From Alphaproteobacteria bacterium (lineage in GTDB: Bacteria > Pseudomonadota > Alphaproteobacteria > Reyranellales > Reyranellaceae): 64,000 nt of DNA. The notes beneath the pieces were generated by a model. That model worked only from the letters and a program-made list of their open reading frames with translations. It did not search any database and was not told the DNA's origin. The translations under genes were made by a program, and so were the position numbers. Numbering within the stretch: the stretch's first letter is position 1; each line of letters starts with the position of its first letter. Of this stretch, positions 45,327 to 55,734 are shown piece by piece. Location: positions 1 to 64,000 of the forward strand of contig JAFKFL010000022.1 of the NCBI GenBank assembly GCA_017308235.1, read 5' to 3'.

Positions 45327-46618
45327 CCTTTCTGGGAGGCGCGCAGCGCCTGGCCGAGATCGTCCAGAAGATCGTCTGAATCCTCAAGGCCTACCGACAG
45401 CCGGATCATGCCTTCGCCGATGCCTGCCGCTTGCAAGGCTGCGGCGTCGAGCTGCGCATGCGTCGTCGAGGCGGGATGGATCACCAGCGACTTGGCGTCG
45501 CCGACATTGGCAAGGTGCGAAAAAAGCTTCAGCCGCTCGATGAAGCGCCGGCCCGCTTCGCGCCCGCCCTTGATGTCGAAGCTGAAGATCGAGCCTGTGC
45601 CCTTGGGCAGGAGCTTCTTTGCCAGCTCATGGTCGGGATGGTCGGCGAGTTCCGGCGAGGCGATGCGTTCGACGGCCGGATTGCCTTTCAGGAAAGCGAT
45701 GACCTTGCGTGCATTCTCCATGTGTCGCGCGATGCGCAGCGGCAGGGTTTCCAGCCCCTGTAGGAGATAGAACGCGTTCTGCGGCGCGAGGCAGCAGCCG
45801 AAGTCGCGCACGCCCTCGGCACGGGCGCGCATGATGAAGGCCTGCGGGCCAAATTCCTCGGCGAAGTCGATGCCGTGATAGCCGGCGTAGGGCTCGGTGA
45901 GCGTCGGAAACTTCCCGGAGGCTTCCCAGTCGAAGCGGCCCGAATCAACGATCACGCCGCCGATCGCCACGCCATGGCCGCCGATGAACTTGGTCGCCGA
46001 ATGAAAGACAATGTCGGCGCCGAGCGTCAGCGGTCGGCAAAGCACGGGCGAGGCGAACGTGTTGTCGATCATCAGCGGGATCTTCGCCTCGTGCGCAATG
46101 GCGCCGATCTTCGGGATATCGAAGACCTCGCCGCCGGGATTGCCGATCGTCTCGCCGAGGACCAGCCGCGTTTCAGGCTTGATCGCTTTGGCGATTCCAT
46201 CGTGATCGCGCGGATTGACGAAGGTCGTCTCGATACCGAAGCGCGGCAAGGTAAGCGCCAGCATATTGCGCGTGCCACCGTAGAGTGACGTCGAGGCGAC
46301 GATGTGGCCGCCTGCCCCCATCAGCGTGGCAATGGCGGTGTGCAGCGCGGCCTGTCCGCTCGAGACACCGAGCGCGCCCGATCCCTCCTCCAGCGCCGCC
46401 ACGCGCTCCTCGAACACCGAGACGGTCGGATTGGAGATGCGGCTGTAGATGTGGCCACCGACCTCCAGATTGAACAGGCTCGCGGCATGGTCGACATCGC
46501 GGAACACGTACGATGTCGTTTGATAGATCGGCACCGCTCGCGCGCCGGTCGCCGGATCGGGATGCTGGCCGGCATGGAGAGCCAGCGTGTCGGGTTTCAG
46601 GAATTTCGCTTCGACCAC
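45323..46618 (-). CDS. metY: O-acetylhomoserine sulfhydrylase (aminocarboxypropyltransferase)
   Basis: A 431-residue PLP enzyme of the Cys/Met metabolism family. It has the YSRISNPTVSVFEERVAALE block, the cofactor Asp in MIDNTFASP, and the Schiff-base Lys in HSATKFIGGHG. It joins sulfide to O-acetylhomoserine to give homocysteine. I put the start at the GTG at 46616-46618, 9 bases after AGGA, which gives the usual length. The frame opens at 46663 inside the bdhA gene. It lies 22 bases after bdhA and continues into the hydrolase/SDR genes, an odd mixture for a methionine gene. Confidence 0.9.
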   Translation of the reverse strand: MVEAKFLKPDTLALHAGQHPDPATGARAVPIYQTTSYVFRDVDHAASLFNLEVGGHIYSRISNPTVSVFEERVAALEEGSGALGVSSGQAALHTAIATLMGAGGHIVASTSLYGGTRNMLALTLPRFGIETTFVNPRDHDGIAKAIKPETRLVLGETIGNPGGEVFDIPKIGAIAHEAKIPLMIDNTFASPVLCRPLTLGADIVFHSATKFIGGHGVAIGGVIVDSGRFDWEASGKFPTLTEPYAGYHGIDFAEEFGPQAFIMRARAEGVRDFGCCLAPQNAFYLLQGLETLPLRIARHMENARKVIAFLKGNPAVERIASPELADHPDHELAKKLLPKGTGSIFSFDIKGGREAGRRFIERLKLFSHLANVGDAKSLVIHPASTTHAQLDAAALQAAGIGEGMIRLSVGLEDSDDLLDDLGQALRASQKG

Positions 46619-46640
46619 GATCGTCGTTCCTCGCTTGGCT

Positions 46641-47426
46641 TTACTGGGCGGTCCAACCGCCATCGGAAACGAGCTGTGCGCCCTGCATATTGGAGGCCGT
46701 ATCAGAGGCCAAGAGCAAAGCCAGTCCCGCGATCTGCTCCGGCTTGGTGAATTGCAGCTGCGGCTGCTTCTCCGCCAACAAATCGCGATTGGCCTTCTCG
46801 ACGGTGATGTTCTCAGCCTTGGCGCGCGCCTCGATCTGCGCCTGCACGAGCGGCGTCAGCACCCAGCCCGGGCAGATGGCGTTGCAAGTGACGCCCGTGT
46901 CGGCGCATTCGATGCCGACCACCTTGGTGAGACCCAGGATGCCGTGCTTGGCGGCGACGTAGGCCACCTTGTGCGCGGAGGCGACCAGGCCGTGCGTGCT
47001 GGCGATATTGATGATGCGACCCCACTTCTTGGCCTTCATCAGCGGCAACGCGGCGTGGATGGCGTGAAAGGTCGCGCTGAGATTGATGGCGATGATGGCG
47101 TCCCACTTCTCCGGAGGGAATTCCTCGATCGGCGCCGTGAACTGGATGCCGGCATTGTTCACCAGGATGTCGACGCTGCCGAACGCGGCCTGCGTCTTGG
47201 CGACCAGATCGGCGATCTCGGCCGGCTTGCTCATGTCGGCGCCGTTGTATTCGACCTTCACGCCGTTCTTCTTCGCCATATCCTCGCGCAGCTTCGCGAT
47301 CGCAGCCCGATCACCGAAGCCGTTCAACATGACGTTGCAGCCCTCGGCGGCAAAAGCCTCGGCAACAGCCTGGCCGATGCCACTCGTCGAACCTGTAACG
47401 ATGGCCGATTTACCCTTTAGCGACAT
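46641..47426 (-). CDS. bdhA: D-3-hydroxybutyrate dehydrogenase
   Basis: A 261-residue SDR closely fitting bacterial 3-hydroxybutyrate dehydrogenase. There is a TGSTSGIG cofactor motif, NNAGIQFTAPIEEFP, the catalytic Ser in INIASTHGLVASAHK and Tyr/Lys in YVAAKHG. The characteristic NAICPGWVLTPLV and a C-terminal SDGGWTAQ follow. It oxidises D-3-hydroxybutyrate to acetoacetate with NAD, linking poly-hydroxybutyrate breakdown to acetyl-CoA. It is 6 bases downstream of the DUF1192 gene and starts the metY/hydrolase/SDR run. Confidence 0.92.
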   Translation of the reverse strand: MSLKGKSAIVTGSTSGIGQAVAEAFAAEGCNVMLNGFGDRAAIAKLREDMAKKNGVKVEYNGADMSKPAEIADLVAKTQAAFGSVDILVNNAGIQFTAPIEEFPPEKWDAIIAINLSATFHAIHAALPLMKAKKWGRIINIASTHGLVASAHKVAYVAAKHGILGLTKVVGIECADTGVTCNAICPGWVLTPLVQAQIEARAKAENITVEKANRDLLAEKQPQLQFTKPEQIAGLALLLASDTASNMQGAQLVSDGGWTAQ

Positions 47427-47432
47427 GAACCC

Positions 47433-47621
47433 TCATTTCTTGAAAAACGACTCGGCTGCAGAAGCATGGCCTTGCTTGGCCTTGATCTTGGCTTCGACGC
47501 GCTCGATCTCGGCTTTCAGGACGGCGACGTACTCCTTCAGGTCTTCGATATTCATATCGTCGAGGTTCAGGGGCTTCGTCTTCTTCTGGCGGGGATCGAG
47601 ATCGTCGAGGTCAAAGGCCAT
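47433..47621 (-). CDS. DUF1192 family small protein
   Basis: A 62-residue protein matching alphaproteobacterial DUF1192. There is an acidic start, then NLDDMNIEDLKEYVAVLKAEIERVEAKI, a short amphipathic coiled-coil, and a C-terminal SFFKK. No enzyme activity is known. It is a useful lineage marker. A GGAG ribosome site precedes the ATG. It opens the minus-strand run and is 66 bases from the divergent quinone oxidoreductase. Confidence 0.9.
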   Translation of the reverse strand: MAFDLDDLDPRQKKTKPLNLDDMNIEDLKEYVAVLKAEIERVEAKIKAKQGHASAAESFFKK

Positions 47622-47687
47622 GGCGTGGCTCCACGGAAGCGGCTAAGGGAGACCTAGCATCGCTCCCATCGAACCGAAAGGCCGCCC

Positions 47688-48680
47688 ATGAGCGCACTTC
47701 CCGCCACGATGACGTGTGTCGAGATCAAGACTCCAGGTGGCCCGGAGGCGCTGGTACCGACTGAGCGGCCGGTGCCGCAGCCGAAGCCAGGCGAGCTCCT
47801 GATCAAGGTGGCGGCCAGCGGCGTCAATCGCCCCGACCTCGCCCAGCGCGCCGGCGCCTATCCGCCACCGCTGGGCGCTTCCGATCTGCCCGGACTGGAA
47901 GCGGCCGGCACGGTGGCTGCGATCGGCACCGGTGTCAGCGGCTGGAGCGTGGGCGATGCTGTCTGCGCACTGACGCCCGGCGGCTCATATGCCGAGTATT
48001 GCATTGTGCCCGCGCCGCAGTGCCTGCCCCCGCCCAAGGGCTTCGACATGCTGCACGCAGCGGCACTGCCGGAGAATTACTTCACCGTGTGGCACAACCT
48101 TTTCGAGCGCGGCCAGCTCAAGCAGGGCGAATCGGTGCTGATCCACGGCGGCGCCAGCGGCATCGGCACGACGGCGATCCAGCTTGCCAAGGCATTTGGT
48201 GCGACCGTGTTCACAACGGTGCGCAACACCGAGAAGGCCGAGGCCGTGATCAAGCTCGGCGCCGACCATGCGGTGATCTACAAGGACAACGACTGGGCCG
48301 CCGAGGTGAAGAAACTGTCAGGCGGCGTCGATGTCGTGCTCGACATGGTCGCGGGCGACTATCTGCCGAAGAACCTGCAGCTCCTGAAACAGGAAGGACG
48401 CTGCGTCGTGATCGCCTTGCAAGGCGGCGCGACCGCAACGGTCAGTGCCGGCATCGTGATGGTGAACCGCCTCACCCTCACCGGCTCGACACTGCGGCCG
48501 CAGAGCATCGAGAACAAGGGCCGCATAGCGCGCGGCCTGAAGGAGAAGGTGTGGCCATTCCTGGAGCACGGAAAGATCCGGCCGATCCTCTACAAGACTT
48601 TCCCACTCAAGGAAGCCGCGGCCGCGCACGCCGAACTCGAGCGCGCCAACCATGTCGGCAAGGTGATGCTGAAAGTATAA
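47688..48680 (+). CDS. NAD(P)H:quinone oxidoreductase, zeta-crystallin/PIG3-like MDR
   Basis: A 330-residue medium-chain reductase without structural zinc cysteines. It carries ASGVNRPDLAQRAGAYPPP near residue 45 and the nucleotide-binding HGGASGIGTTAIQLAKAFGA. The TP53I3/PIG3-type ending (RIARGLKEKVWPFLEHGKIRPILYKTFPLKEAAAAH region) is present. It should reduce quinones or enones with NADPH. It stands alone between DUF1192 and trcR. Confidence 0.92.
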   Translation: MSALPATMTCVEIKTPGGPEALVPTERPVPQPKPGELLIKVAASGVNRPDLAQRAGAYPPPLGASDLPGLEAAGTVAAIGTGVSGWSVGDAVCALTPGGSYAEYCIVPAPQCLPPPKGFDMLHAAALPENYFTVWHNLFERGQLKQGESVLIHGGASGIGTTAIQLAKAFGATVFTTVRNTEKAEAVIKLGADHAVIYKDNDWAAEVKKLSGGVDVVLDMVAGDYLPKNLQLLKQEGRCVVIALQGGATATVSAGIVMVNRLTLTGSTLRPQSIENKGRIARGLKEKVWPFLEHGKIRPILYKTFPLKEAAAAHAELERANHVGKVMLKV

Positions 48681-48711
48681 AGCTGCCCGACGCCACAACC
48701 GGCGTCAGCGC

Positions 48712-49365
48712 TTAGTTGTGATGTTCGTTCGCATCGACCGGCGCAACGTCCGGCTGATCGGCCTCGGCCGGATCAACGTCGGCCGGTGTCTGCGGCTCTA
48801 GTGGCGGCAGGCCCGCCTTCTTGCGCGCAGCATCCTCGCGAGCAGCCTTACGACGCGCGCGATCGACGGCGTCGTTCAGGTCCTTGAGCGTGCACAAGCC
48901 CAGGGTTACGGGGTCGCGCGGCCGAACATTCTGCATGTTCCAGTGCGTGCGATCGCGCACTGACTGGACGGTGCTCTTGGTCGAGCCGACCAGCTTGGCG
49001 ACCTGGCTGTCCTGTAACTCCGGATGGACCTTGAGCAGCCAGGCGATCGCGTCGGGGCGATCCTGGCGCTTGGCCACCGGCGTGTAACGCGGGCCTTTCG
49101 AGCGGGCAACCGGCTCGGGCACATCGCGGGCGCTGAGCTTCAGCCGGCCGGCAGGATCAGCCTCGCAGCGCTTGATCTCTTCCTTGGTGAGCTGGCCGTT
49201 GGTGGTTGGATCGAGGCCGGTCATGCCGCCCGCAACCTCGCCGTCGGCGATCGCCTGGATCTCGAGCGGATGCAGCCCGGTGAAGGCCGAAATCTGGTCG
49301 AAGGTCAGGGTCGTGTTTTCGACGAGCCAGACGGCCGTCGCCTTGGGCATCAACACTTGCGGCAT
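48712..49365 (-). CDS. trcR: Cell-cycle transcriptional regulator TrcR (DUF1013)
   Basis: A 217-residue protein of the alphaproteobacterial DUF1013/TrcR family. The N-terminal MPKATAVWLVENTTLTFDQISAFTGLHPLEIQAIADGE block forms a helix-turn-helix. A second HTH-like segment (DSQVAKLVGSTKSTVQSVRDRTHWN) lies near residue 120. The C-terminus is a disordered Pro/Asp-rich tail. The family is associated with RNA polymerase and cell-cycle genes in Caulobacter-type bacteria. It is convergent with the quinone oxidoreductase (31-base gap), and is separated from ompA by a terminator. Confidence 0.9.
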   Translation of the reverse strand: MPQVLMPKATAVWLVENTTLTFDQISAFTGLHPLEIQAIADGEVAGGMTGLDPTTNGQLTKEEIKRCEADPAGRLKLSARDVPEPVARSKGPRYTPVAKRQDRPDAIAWLLKVHPELQDSQVAKLVGSTKSTVQSVRDRTHWNMQNVRPRDPVTLGLCTLKDLNDAVDRARRKAAREDAARKKAGLPPLEPQTPADVDPAEADQPDVAPVDANEHHN

Positions 49366-49436
49366 GAATACTCTCCTGCGCCGGGTATAGAGACCCCGTC
49401 GGCGCCCGCCAACCCGAAAAGCGGGTCTGCGGAATG

Positions 49437-49470
49437 AACAAAAAGAAACGGCCGGGGGTTACCCGGCCGT
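49437..49470 (-). terminator. Intrinsic terminator for the OmpA-family gene
   Basis: On the minus strand, ACGGCCGGG/CCCGGCCGT form a perfect 9-bp stem with a 5-base loop (49448-49470). A T-rich run (complement of 49438-49448, mostly A on the plus strand) follows. It lies 27 bases after the ompA-type stop, which fits strong, isolated expression of that porin. Confidence 0.85.
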
Positions 49471-49497
49471 CCCTAAATTTAACGTCTCGGATCGAGC

Positions 49498-50469
49498 TTA
49501 CTGGAGCACGATCACGACACGGCGGTTCTGCGGCTCGCGAACACCGTCGCCCGTCGGGACGAGCAGGTCGGTCTCACCCTTGCCGACGACCGAGATCGCC
49601 GTCGCCGGCACGCCATCGCGCACCAGAGCGTCCTTGACCGCGTTCGCACGGCGCAGCGACAGCGCCATGTTGTAGTTGGCCGGACCCGACGTGTCGGTAT
49701 GGCCGGTCGCGGTGATGCGAGCGCTACCCTTCGACTTGTAGGCGTCGGCCGCCTGCTGGATGGTGCTCAGGGCCTGCTGCGAGAGGTTCGAGCGGTCCCA
49801 ATCGAAGAACACCATGAACGACGGCGCCTGAACCGGCGGCGGCGGCGGCGGCGCGGCGGCAGCCGGCGCACCGAACTTGACCTGCAGCCCGAGCATCAGG
49901 CTGAAGTTGTTGTTGCTCCAGGAGCCGAACGATGTGTTGGGGTTCGTCGTGCCGTAGTAGCGGCCGTCGAGGTTGACGCGGAAGTTGGTATCGACGTTCC
50001 AGCCGAGACCGATGATGCCCTGATAGGCAAACACGGTGCTGCTGAGCGAGGTTGAGTTGCCGAAGGAGTCGATGCCGTCGACGAAGCCGATACCAGCGCC
50101 AGCGCCGATGTAAGGCGTGATCACCGCACCAGGCGCGAAATCATACAGCAGGTTGGCAAGGACGCCGACCTGGTTGATGTTCCGGCTATTGGTGGTGAAA
50201 TTGTTGCCGTTGATGTTGAAATTCCCGTTCGCCGAGTTCTGGCGATAGACGCCTTCCAACTCGACGCGCGGGCCAACGAAGTCGTAGCCGATCACGCCGC
50301 CGGCCGCCCATCCAGTCTGCGGCTGGATGCCGAGTCCGCCAATGTTTGTGTTGAGCAGCCAGTTCAGACCGCCTTCCGCACCGATGTAGAAACCTGCGGA
50401 CGGAGACTGCGCCTGGGCCATGACCGGCAGCGCAATAAGCGCCGCTGCAGCCACAAAAGCCTTCTTCAT
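49498..50469 (-). CDS. OmpA-family outer-membrane protein
   Basis: A 323-residue protein. The signal peptide (MKKAFVAAAALIALPVMAQA) is followed by an eight-stranded barrel domain (about 25-205, with repeated aromatic/Gly strands). A Pro-rich linker (about residues 206-222) leads to a C-terminal OmpA peptidoglycan-binding domain. Its diaminopimelate-binding residues are visible in TGHTDTSG (Asp) and MALSLRRANAV (Arg). It anchors the outer membrane to the wall and may be a surface porin or adhesin. It is monocistronic with its own terminator. The frame, composition and GC fit the neighbourhood. Confidence 0.93.
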   Translation of the reverse strand: MKKAFVAAAALIALPVMAQAQSPSAGFYIGAEGGLNWLLNTNIGGLGIQPQTGWAAGGVIGYDFVGPRVELEGVYRQNSANGNFNINGNNFTTNSRNINQVGVLANLLYDFAPGAVITPYIGAGAGIGFVDGIDSFGNSTSLSSTVFAYQGIIGLGWNVDTNFRVNLDGRYYGTTNPNTSFGSWSNNNFSLMLGLQVKFGAPAAAAPPPPPPVQAPSFMVFFDWDRSNLSQQALSTIQQAADAYKSKGSARITATGHTDTSGPANYNMALSLRRANAVKDALVRDGVPATAISVVGKGETDLLVPTGDGVREPQNRRVVIVLQ

Positions 50470-51011
50470 GAGTTCTTCCCCTCGTTAAACTGACGCGCGT
50501 TGGGCTGGGTGTTTCCAACTCCACGCCGAATATACACATCGGCTATGGTGCGGTGCAAGGAGCGGGGCGCTTTCGCGGCCAACCTGTGGCCGCGGCGCAA
50601 CAGTGTTACCCGACATCGGGGCTACGATTCCCGCTGCCCAGATTTTGTGGTCGAGAATCAACGGATCCCGCTCTCCAAGCCCAGGCAAAAATACTACAAT
50701 AAAGGCCAGTATAAAGGCTCTGCAGGCACCGGAAACAGCGCCCCCTGTCCGAAAGGTAGAGTCGCAATATCTTGATGATCGCCGGCCCCACACGGTAAGG
50801 CCAAACAGGCTCTGAAAATTCTTACAATTTCAGTTGAACAAGGGGTCGCAACCGAAACTTGTCGCCGTCAAGAATGGTCAACCCCTACGTGGCTTGCCGA
50901 ACCTCGTCCCTGCCATCGGCACTGGAATGTCCTTCCCGTGCGGACTTCCCCTGTGGGCAAAGGCTGCGGTAAACCGCCATTTACAAGCAGTCGAAGCATG
51001 AGGAAGCGCCA
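50470..51011. other. 542-base intergenic region between ompA-type gene and enoyl-CoA hydratase
   Basis: No credible gene, tRNA or repeat was seen. Local AT-rich patches occur near 50691-50720 and 50811-50840 (AAAATTCTTACAATTTCAG). These could be promoters for either flanking gene or for a small RNA. The first 60 bases upstream of ompA are a likely leader. This is one of the few long non-coding stretches in the window. Confidence 0.5.
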
Positions 51012-51803
51012 ATGGGCCAGTACAGCAAGGTCGAAACCGAAGGCCGTCTCCTGATCGTCACCATCAACCGGCCGGAGGTCTACAATGCCTGTCATCCGAT
51101 GGCGAACCAGGAGCTGGTTGAGGCCTTCGATGAATTCCATGCCAACCCCGATCTTTGGGTCGCCATCATCACCGGCGCCGGCGACAAAGCCTTCTGCGCC
51201 GGCAATGATCTGAAATACCACGCCGAACAGCAGGCCAAGACGGGCAAGCGGCCGGTCCACCCGCTCAAGGGTTTCGGTGGGCTCACCAACCGGCATGACC
51301 TCGACAAGCCGGTGATCGCTGCAGTGAATGGCGTCGCCATGGGCGGCGGATTCGAGATCGCGTTGGCCAGCGACATCATCATCGCGTCGGATAAAGCCAC
51401 CTTCGCCCTACCGGAACCCAAGGTCGGGCTTGCCGCGGGCGCGGGCGGCATGCAGCGCCTGTCACGCATGATCCCGCTCAAGAAGGCCATGGGCATGATG
51501 CTAACCGGCCGGCATGTCCCTGCGAAGGAGGGCTATGAGCTCGGCTTCGTGACCGAGGTCGTGCCGCACGCCGAGCTAATGACCGCCGCCAAGCGGTGGG
51601 CCACCGACATCCTCGCCTGTTCGCCGATGTCGGTGCGCGCCACCAAGCAGGTGGTCATGCGCTCGCTCGACACGCCCATCCTCGAGGGCGCCATGCACAA
51701 TCTCCACTACCCCGCGTTCGTCGCCATGACGAAGAGCGAGGACACGGTCGAAGGACCCAAAGCGTTTGCCGAGAAGCGCAAGCCCAACTGGCGGGGCCGC
51801 TAA
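51012..51803 (+). CDS. Enoyl-CoA hydratase/isomerase family protein
   Basis: A 263-residue crotonase-fold enzyme. The oxyanion-hole segments are FCAGNDLKYHAE (about 63-74) and GVAMGGGFEIALASDIIIAS (about 106-125). The ALPEPKVGLAAGAGGMQRLSRMI region matches the active-site helix, where Glu-142 is the likely general base. The C-terminus ends with KPNWRGR, common in hydratases of this group. It acts on CoA thioesters in beta-oxidation or carnitine-like pathways, and the exact substrate is open. An AGGAAG ribosome site precedes the ATG. It is convergent with the MBL gene by 7 bases. Confidence 0.9.
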   Translation: MGQYSKVETEGRLLIVTINRPEVYNACHPMANQELVEAFDEFHANPDLWVAIITGAGDKAFCAGNDLKYHAEQQAKTGKRPVHPLKGFGGLTNRHDLDKPVIAAVNGVAMGGGFEIALASDIIIASDKATFALPEPKVGLAAGAGGMQRLSRMIPLKKAMGMMLTGRHVPAKEGYELGFVTEVVPHAELMTAAKRWATDILACSPMSVRATKQVVMRSLDTPILEGAMHNLHYPAFVAMTKSEDTVEGPKAFAEKRKPNWRGR

Positions 51804-51810
51804 GCGCGGC

Positions 51811-52716
51811 TCAGCTCAGGCGTCCTCGCGCGTTGTCGAAATCCCAGTCGAGCTCGAAACGATCGCCGGCCGCCTTCACGTAGGCGGCGTGGGGCGAGGC
51901 AAAGTGCGCCGGCATCAAAAGCGCGCCCTGCTCGACGCAATCGGCCAGCAGCGTGTTGCGGCTCTTGCGCGCGAGGTCGCGATCCTCGCAGAAGCAGCTA
52001 TTCCACTTCCAGAGCGGCACCTGCACCGGATTGTGCAACGCATCGCCGGCGAAGATCGCCCGCTTGCCGCGTGAATCGAGATCGACGCGGATTTGGCCCG
52101 GCGTGTGGCCAGGCGCGGGCTTCAGAGTGAAACAGCCGCACATGCCGTGCTCACCCGAAACGAACTCGGCCTTCTTCGCCTCGACGATCGGCAGCACCGA
52201 ATCGTTGTAGGTGTTGATCTGGTAGGTCTCCGTGTCCGGCTTCTTTGCCAGCGCAGCCCAATGGTCGTGGTCGGTGTGCGACATCACATACTTGGCGTTC
52301 GGGAAGGTCGGCACCCACTTGCCGTTCTCGAGCCGCGTGTTCCAGCCCACGTGATCGACGTGGAGATGGGTGCACATCACGAAATCGATCTCTTCGGGCT
52401 GCACCCCGGCCTCGCGCAGCCGGTCGAGATACTTCGTGTTCAGCATGTCGAAGCGCGGCATGCCCGGCCGCGGCTTGTGGTTGCCGCTGCAGGCGTCGAT
52501 CAGGATGGTGTACTTGACCGTGCGCACCAGCCAGGAATGGATCGAAGTGACGAGCCGCCCGCTTTCGGGCTGGTAATAACCCGGCGCCAGCCAGTGTTGC
52601 TGGCCGGCGAACGTCTCGGCTTCGAATTCGGGAAAGAAATCCTTGGCCGGAAAACCCGGCCCCAGCTGCTCCTCGATGCGCGTGACTCGTACGTCGCCGA
52701 TGTGCCGGTCCTGCAT
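51811..52716 (-). CDS. MBL-fold metallo-hydrolase
   Basis: A 301-residue metallo-beta-lactamase-fold enzyme with the metal motif THLHVDHVG, a second His in MSHTDHDHW and GHTPGQIRV, and FAGDALHNP. The acid and His ligands point to two metals. It resembles lactonase-like or alkylsulfatase-like members found beside catabolic genes. The true start is the ATG at 52716, preceded by an excellent GAGGAGG ribosome site. The frame opens at 52767, where the upstream DNA contains a vapB remnant on the other strand. Confidence 0.9.
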   Translation of the reverse strand: MQDRHIGDVRVTRIEEQLGPGFPAKDFFPEFEAETFAGQQHWLAPGYYQPESGRLVTSIHSWLVRTVKYTILIDACSGNHKPRPGMPRFDMLNTKYLDRLREAGVQPEEIDFVMCTHLHVDHVGWNTRLENGKWVPTFPNAKYVMSHTDHDHWAALAKKPDTETYQINTYNDSVLPIVEAKKAEFVSGEHGMCGCFTLKPAPGHTPGQIRVDLDSRGKRAIFAGDALHNPVQVPLWKWNSCFCEDRDLARKSRNTLLADCVEQGALLMPAHFASPHAAYVKAAGDRFELDWDFDNARGRLS

Positions 52717-52781
52717 GATCGTTCCTCCTCGCCACCTACATGTGTGCAATATAGCAGCAGCATACACAGGGCGAGGCGCGC

Positions 52782-52871
52782 ATGCGCACCCATATCAAAA
52801 TCGACGACAAGCTCATGGCTGAAGCGCAAAAGGCGTCCAGTGGCAACATAAGGCGGGCCGCATGCTGCTGA
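52782..52871 (+). pseudogene. Truncated VapB-type antitoxin remnant
   Basis: A 29-codon frame, MRTHIKIDDKLMAEAQKASS then GNIRRAACC and TGA. Its first 20 residues match the N-terminus of VapB-family antitoxins (ribbon-helix-helix start M-R-T-x-I-x-I-D-D-x-L-M-A-E-A). A real VapB is about 60-75 residues. Here the frame breaks down after residue 20 and runs into the GST start at 52862. No vapC follows. I read it as a decayed antitoxin whose promoter region now sits before the GST gene. Confidence 0.65.
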
Positions 52872-53470
52872 TCGGCGTCAACCGCTCGCCCTACACGCGC
52901 CGGGTCGCGATCACGCTCAAGCTTTATGGCGTGCCTTACGAGCAGCGCGACCTGTCCGGCTTCGGCAATCGCGTTGAGGTACGTGTTGCCAATCCGCTGG
53001 GTCGGATTCCTGCACTGGCATTGGAGAGCGGCGAAACGCTGATCGACAGCGGCGCCATCGTCGATCATCTCGACGAAACCTATGGCGGAGAGAAACCGCT
53101 GACGCCGCGCACGGGCGCCGATCGTCGTGCCGTGCTGAAGGTCGCTGCGATGATGATGGGTGCCTGCGACAAGGGCCTGCAGGCGGCCTATGAGCGCAAC
53201 CATCATCCGCCGGAGAAGGTGCACCAGCCCTGGATCGATGATTGTATGGCCCAGATGAAACAGGCGGTCGCCGCCATCGAGGCGACGATTGATCCCACCG
53301 CGCCCCATCTGCTGCTCGGCCGCCTGACTCAGGCCGACATCACGGCCTTCATCGCCGAGCGATTGGCCCGCGTCGGGTTGGGGGTCGACACCGAGGCCGA
53401 GATCCCGAAGCTACGCGCCTTGACGCGGCGACTCGCCGAGGAATCGGCGTTCAGGTCGACGGAGCCGTAA
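52862..53470 (+). CDS. Glutathione S-transferase family protein
   Basis: A 202-residue GST. The N-terminal thioredoxin-like domain starts MLLIGVNRSPYTRRVAITLKLYG, has the cis-Pro motif RIPAL, and the glutathione-binding ESGETLIDSGAIVDHL. An all-helical C-terminal domain completes it. The Ser-9/Tyr-11 region fits a Ser-type active site. It may conjugate electrophiles or act in degradation of ring compounds; no substrate is evident. AAGGCGGG before the ATG may serve as ribosome site, and the leading segment lies inside the vapB remnant. Confidence 0.88.
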   Translation: MLLIGVNRSPYTRRVAITLKLYGVPYEQRDLSGFGNRVEVRVANPLGRIPALALESGETLIDSGAIVDHLDETYGGEKPLTPRTGADRRAVLKVAAMMMGACDKGLQAAYERNHHPPEKVHQPWIDDCMAQMKQAVAAIEATIDPTAPHLLLGRLTQADITAFIAERLARVGLGVDTEAEIPKLRALTRRLAEESAFRSTEP

Positions 53471-53482
53471 GACTCCCCATCG

Positions 53483-55270
<1,788 letters not shown>

Positions 55271-55280
55271 GACTTCCTCC

Positions 55281-55718
55281 TCAGTCGTTCTCGGGATCGA
55301 CGCCGCGCTTCTTGAGCTCGGCCGTCACATGCGATTCCACGTCCTTGAATTCCTGGATCTGGGCGTCGAGATCGCGACGGCGACGCTGCAGATCGTCGAT
55401 ATGGAGCCGGCTGCGGCGCAGGAGCTCGCGCAACTGCTGCACGCCGGTACGGTCGACCTGGTAAAGGTCGAGCAGCTCCTTGATCTCGGCAAGCGTGAAT
55501 CCCAGCCGCTTGCCGCGCAGGATCCAGCCAAGCCGCGTGCGATCGCCGACGCTGTAGAGCCGCGTCAGCCCCTGGCGGCGCGGCTTGATCAGCCCCTCGT
55601 CCTCGTAGAAGCGGATGGTGCGCGCCGTGATGGCGAACTCGCGCGCCAATTCGGCGATGCTATAGATGCGCTGAGGGTCGCGCTGTGTCTGGGAAGCGGC
55701 GGGAGCGGCGACGGGCAT
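55281..55718 (-). CDS. MerR-family regulator, LiuR-like
   Basis: About 145 residues. The winged helix covers about residues 18-85 of the chosen protein. It includes YSIAELAREFAITARTIRFYEDEGLIKPRRQG, then RLYSVGDRTRLGWILRGKRLGFTLAEIKELLDLY. A long coiled-coil follows. There is no Cys for metal sensing, as in LiuR, which senses acyl-CoA intermediates. The frame extends to 55760, but I prefer the ATG at 55718 because the palindrome would otherwise be inside the gene. The regulator is transcribed with the acyl-CoA dehydrogenase. Confidence 0.88.
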   Translation of the reverse strand: MPVAAPAASQTQRDPQRIYSIAELAREFAITARTIRFYEDEGLIKPRRQGLTRLYSVGDRTRLGWILRGKRLGFTLAEIKELLDLYQVDRTGVQQLRELLRRSRLHIDDLQRRRRDLDAQIQEFKDVESHVTAELKKRGVDPEND

Positions 55719-55734
55719 GGTGGAATTGTCATAG

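Noticed and set aside
50470..51011. Small RNA or riboswitch in the 542-base gap
   Set aside because: AT-rich patches exist, but no convincing conserved fold or terminator could be drawn.
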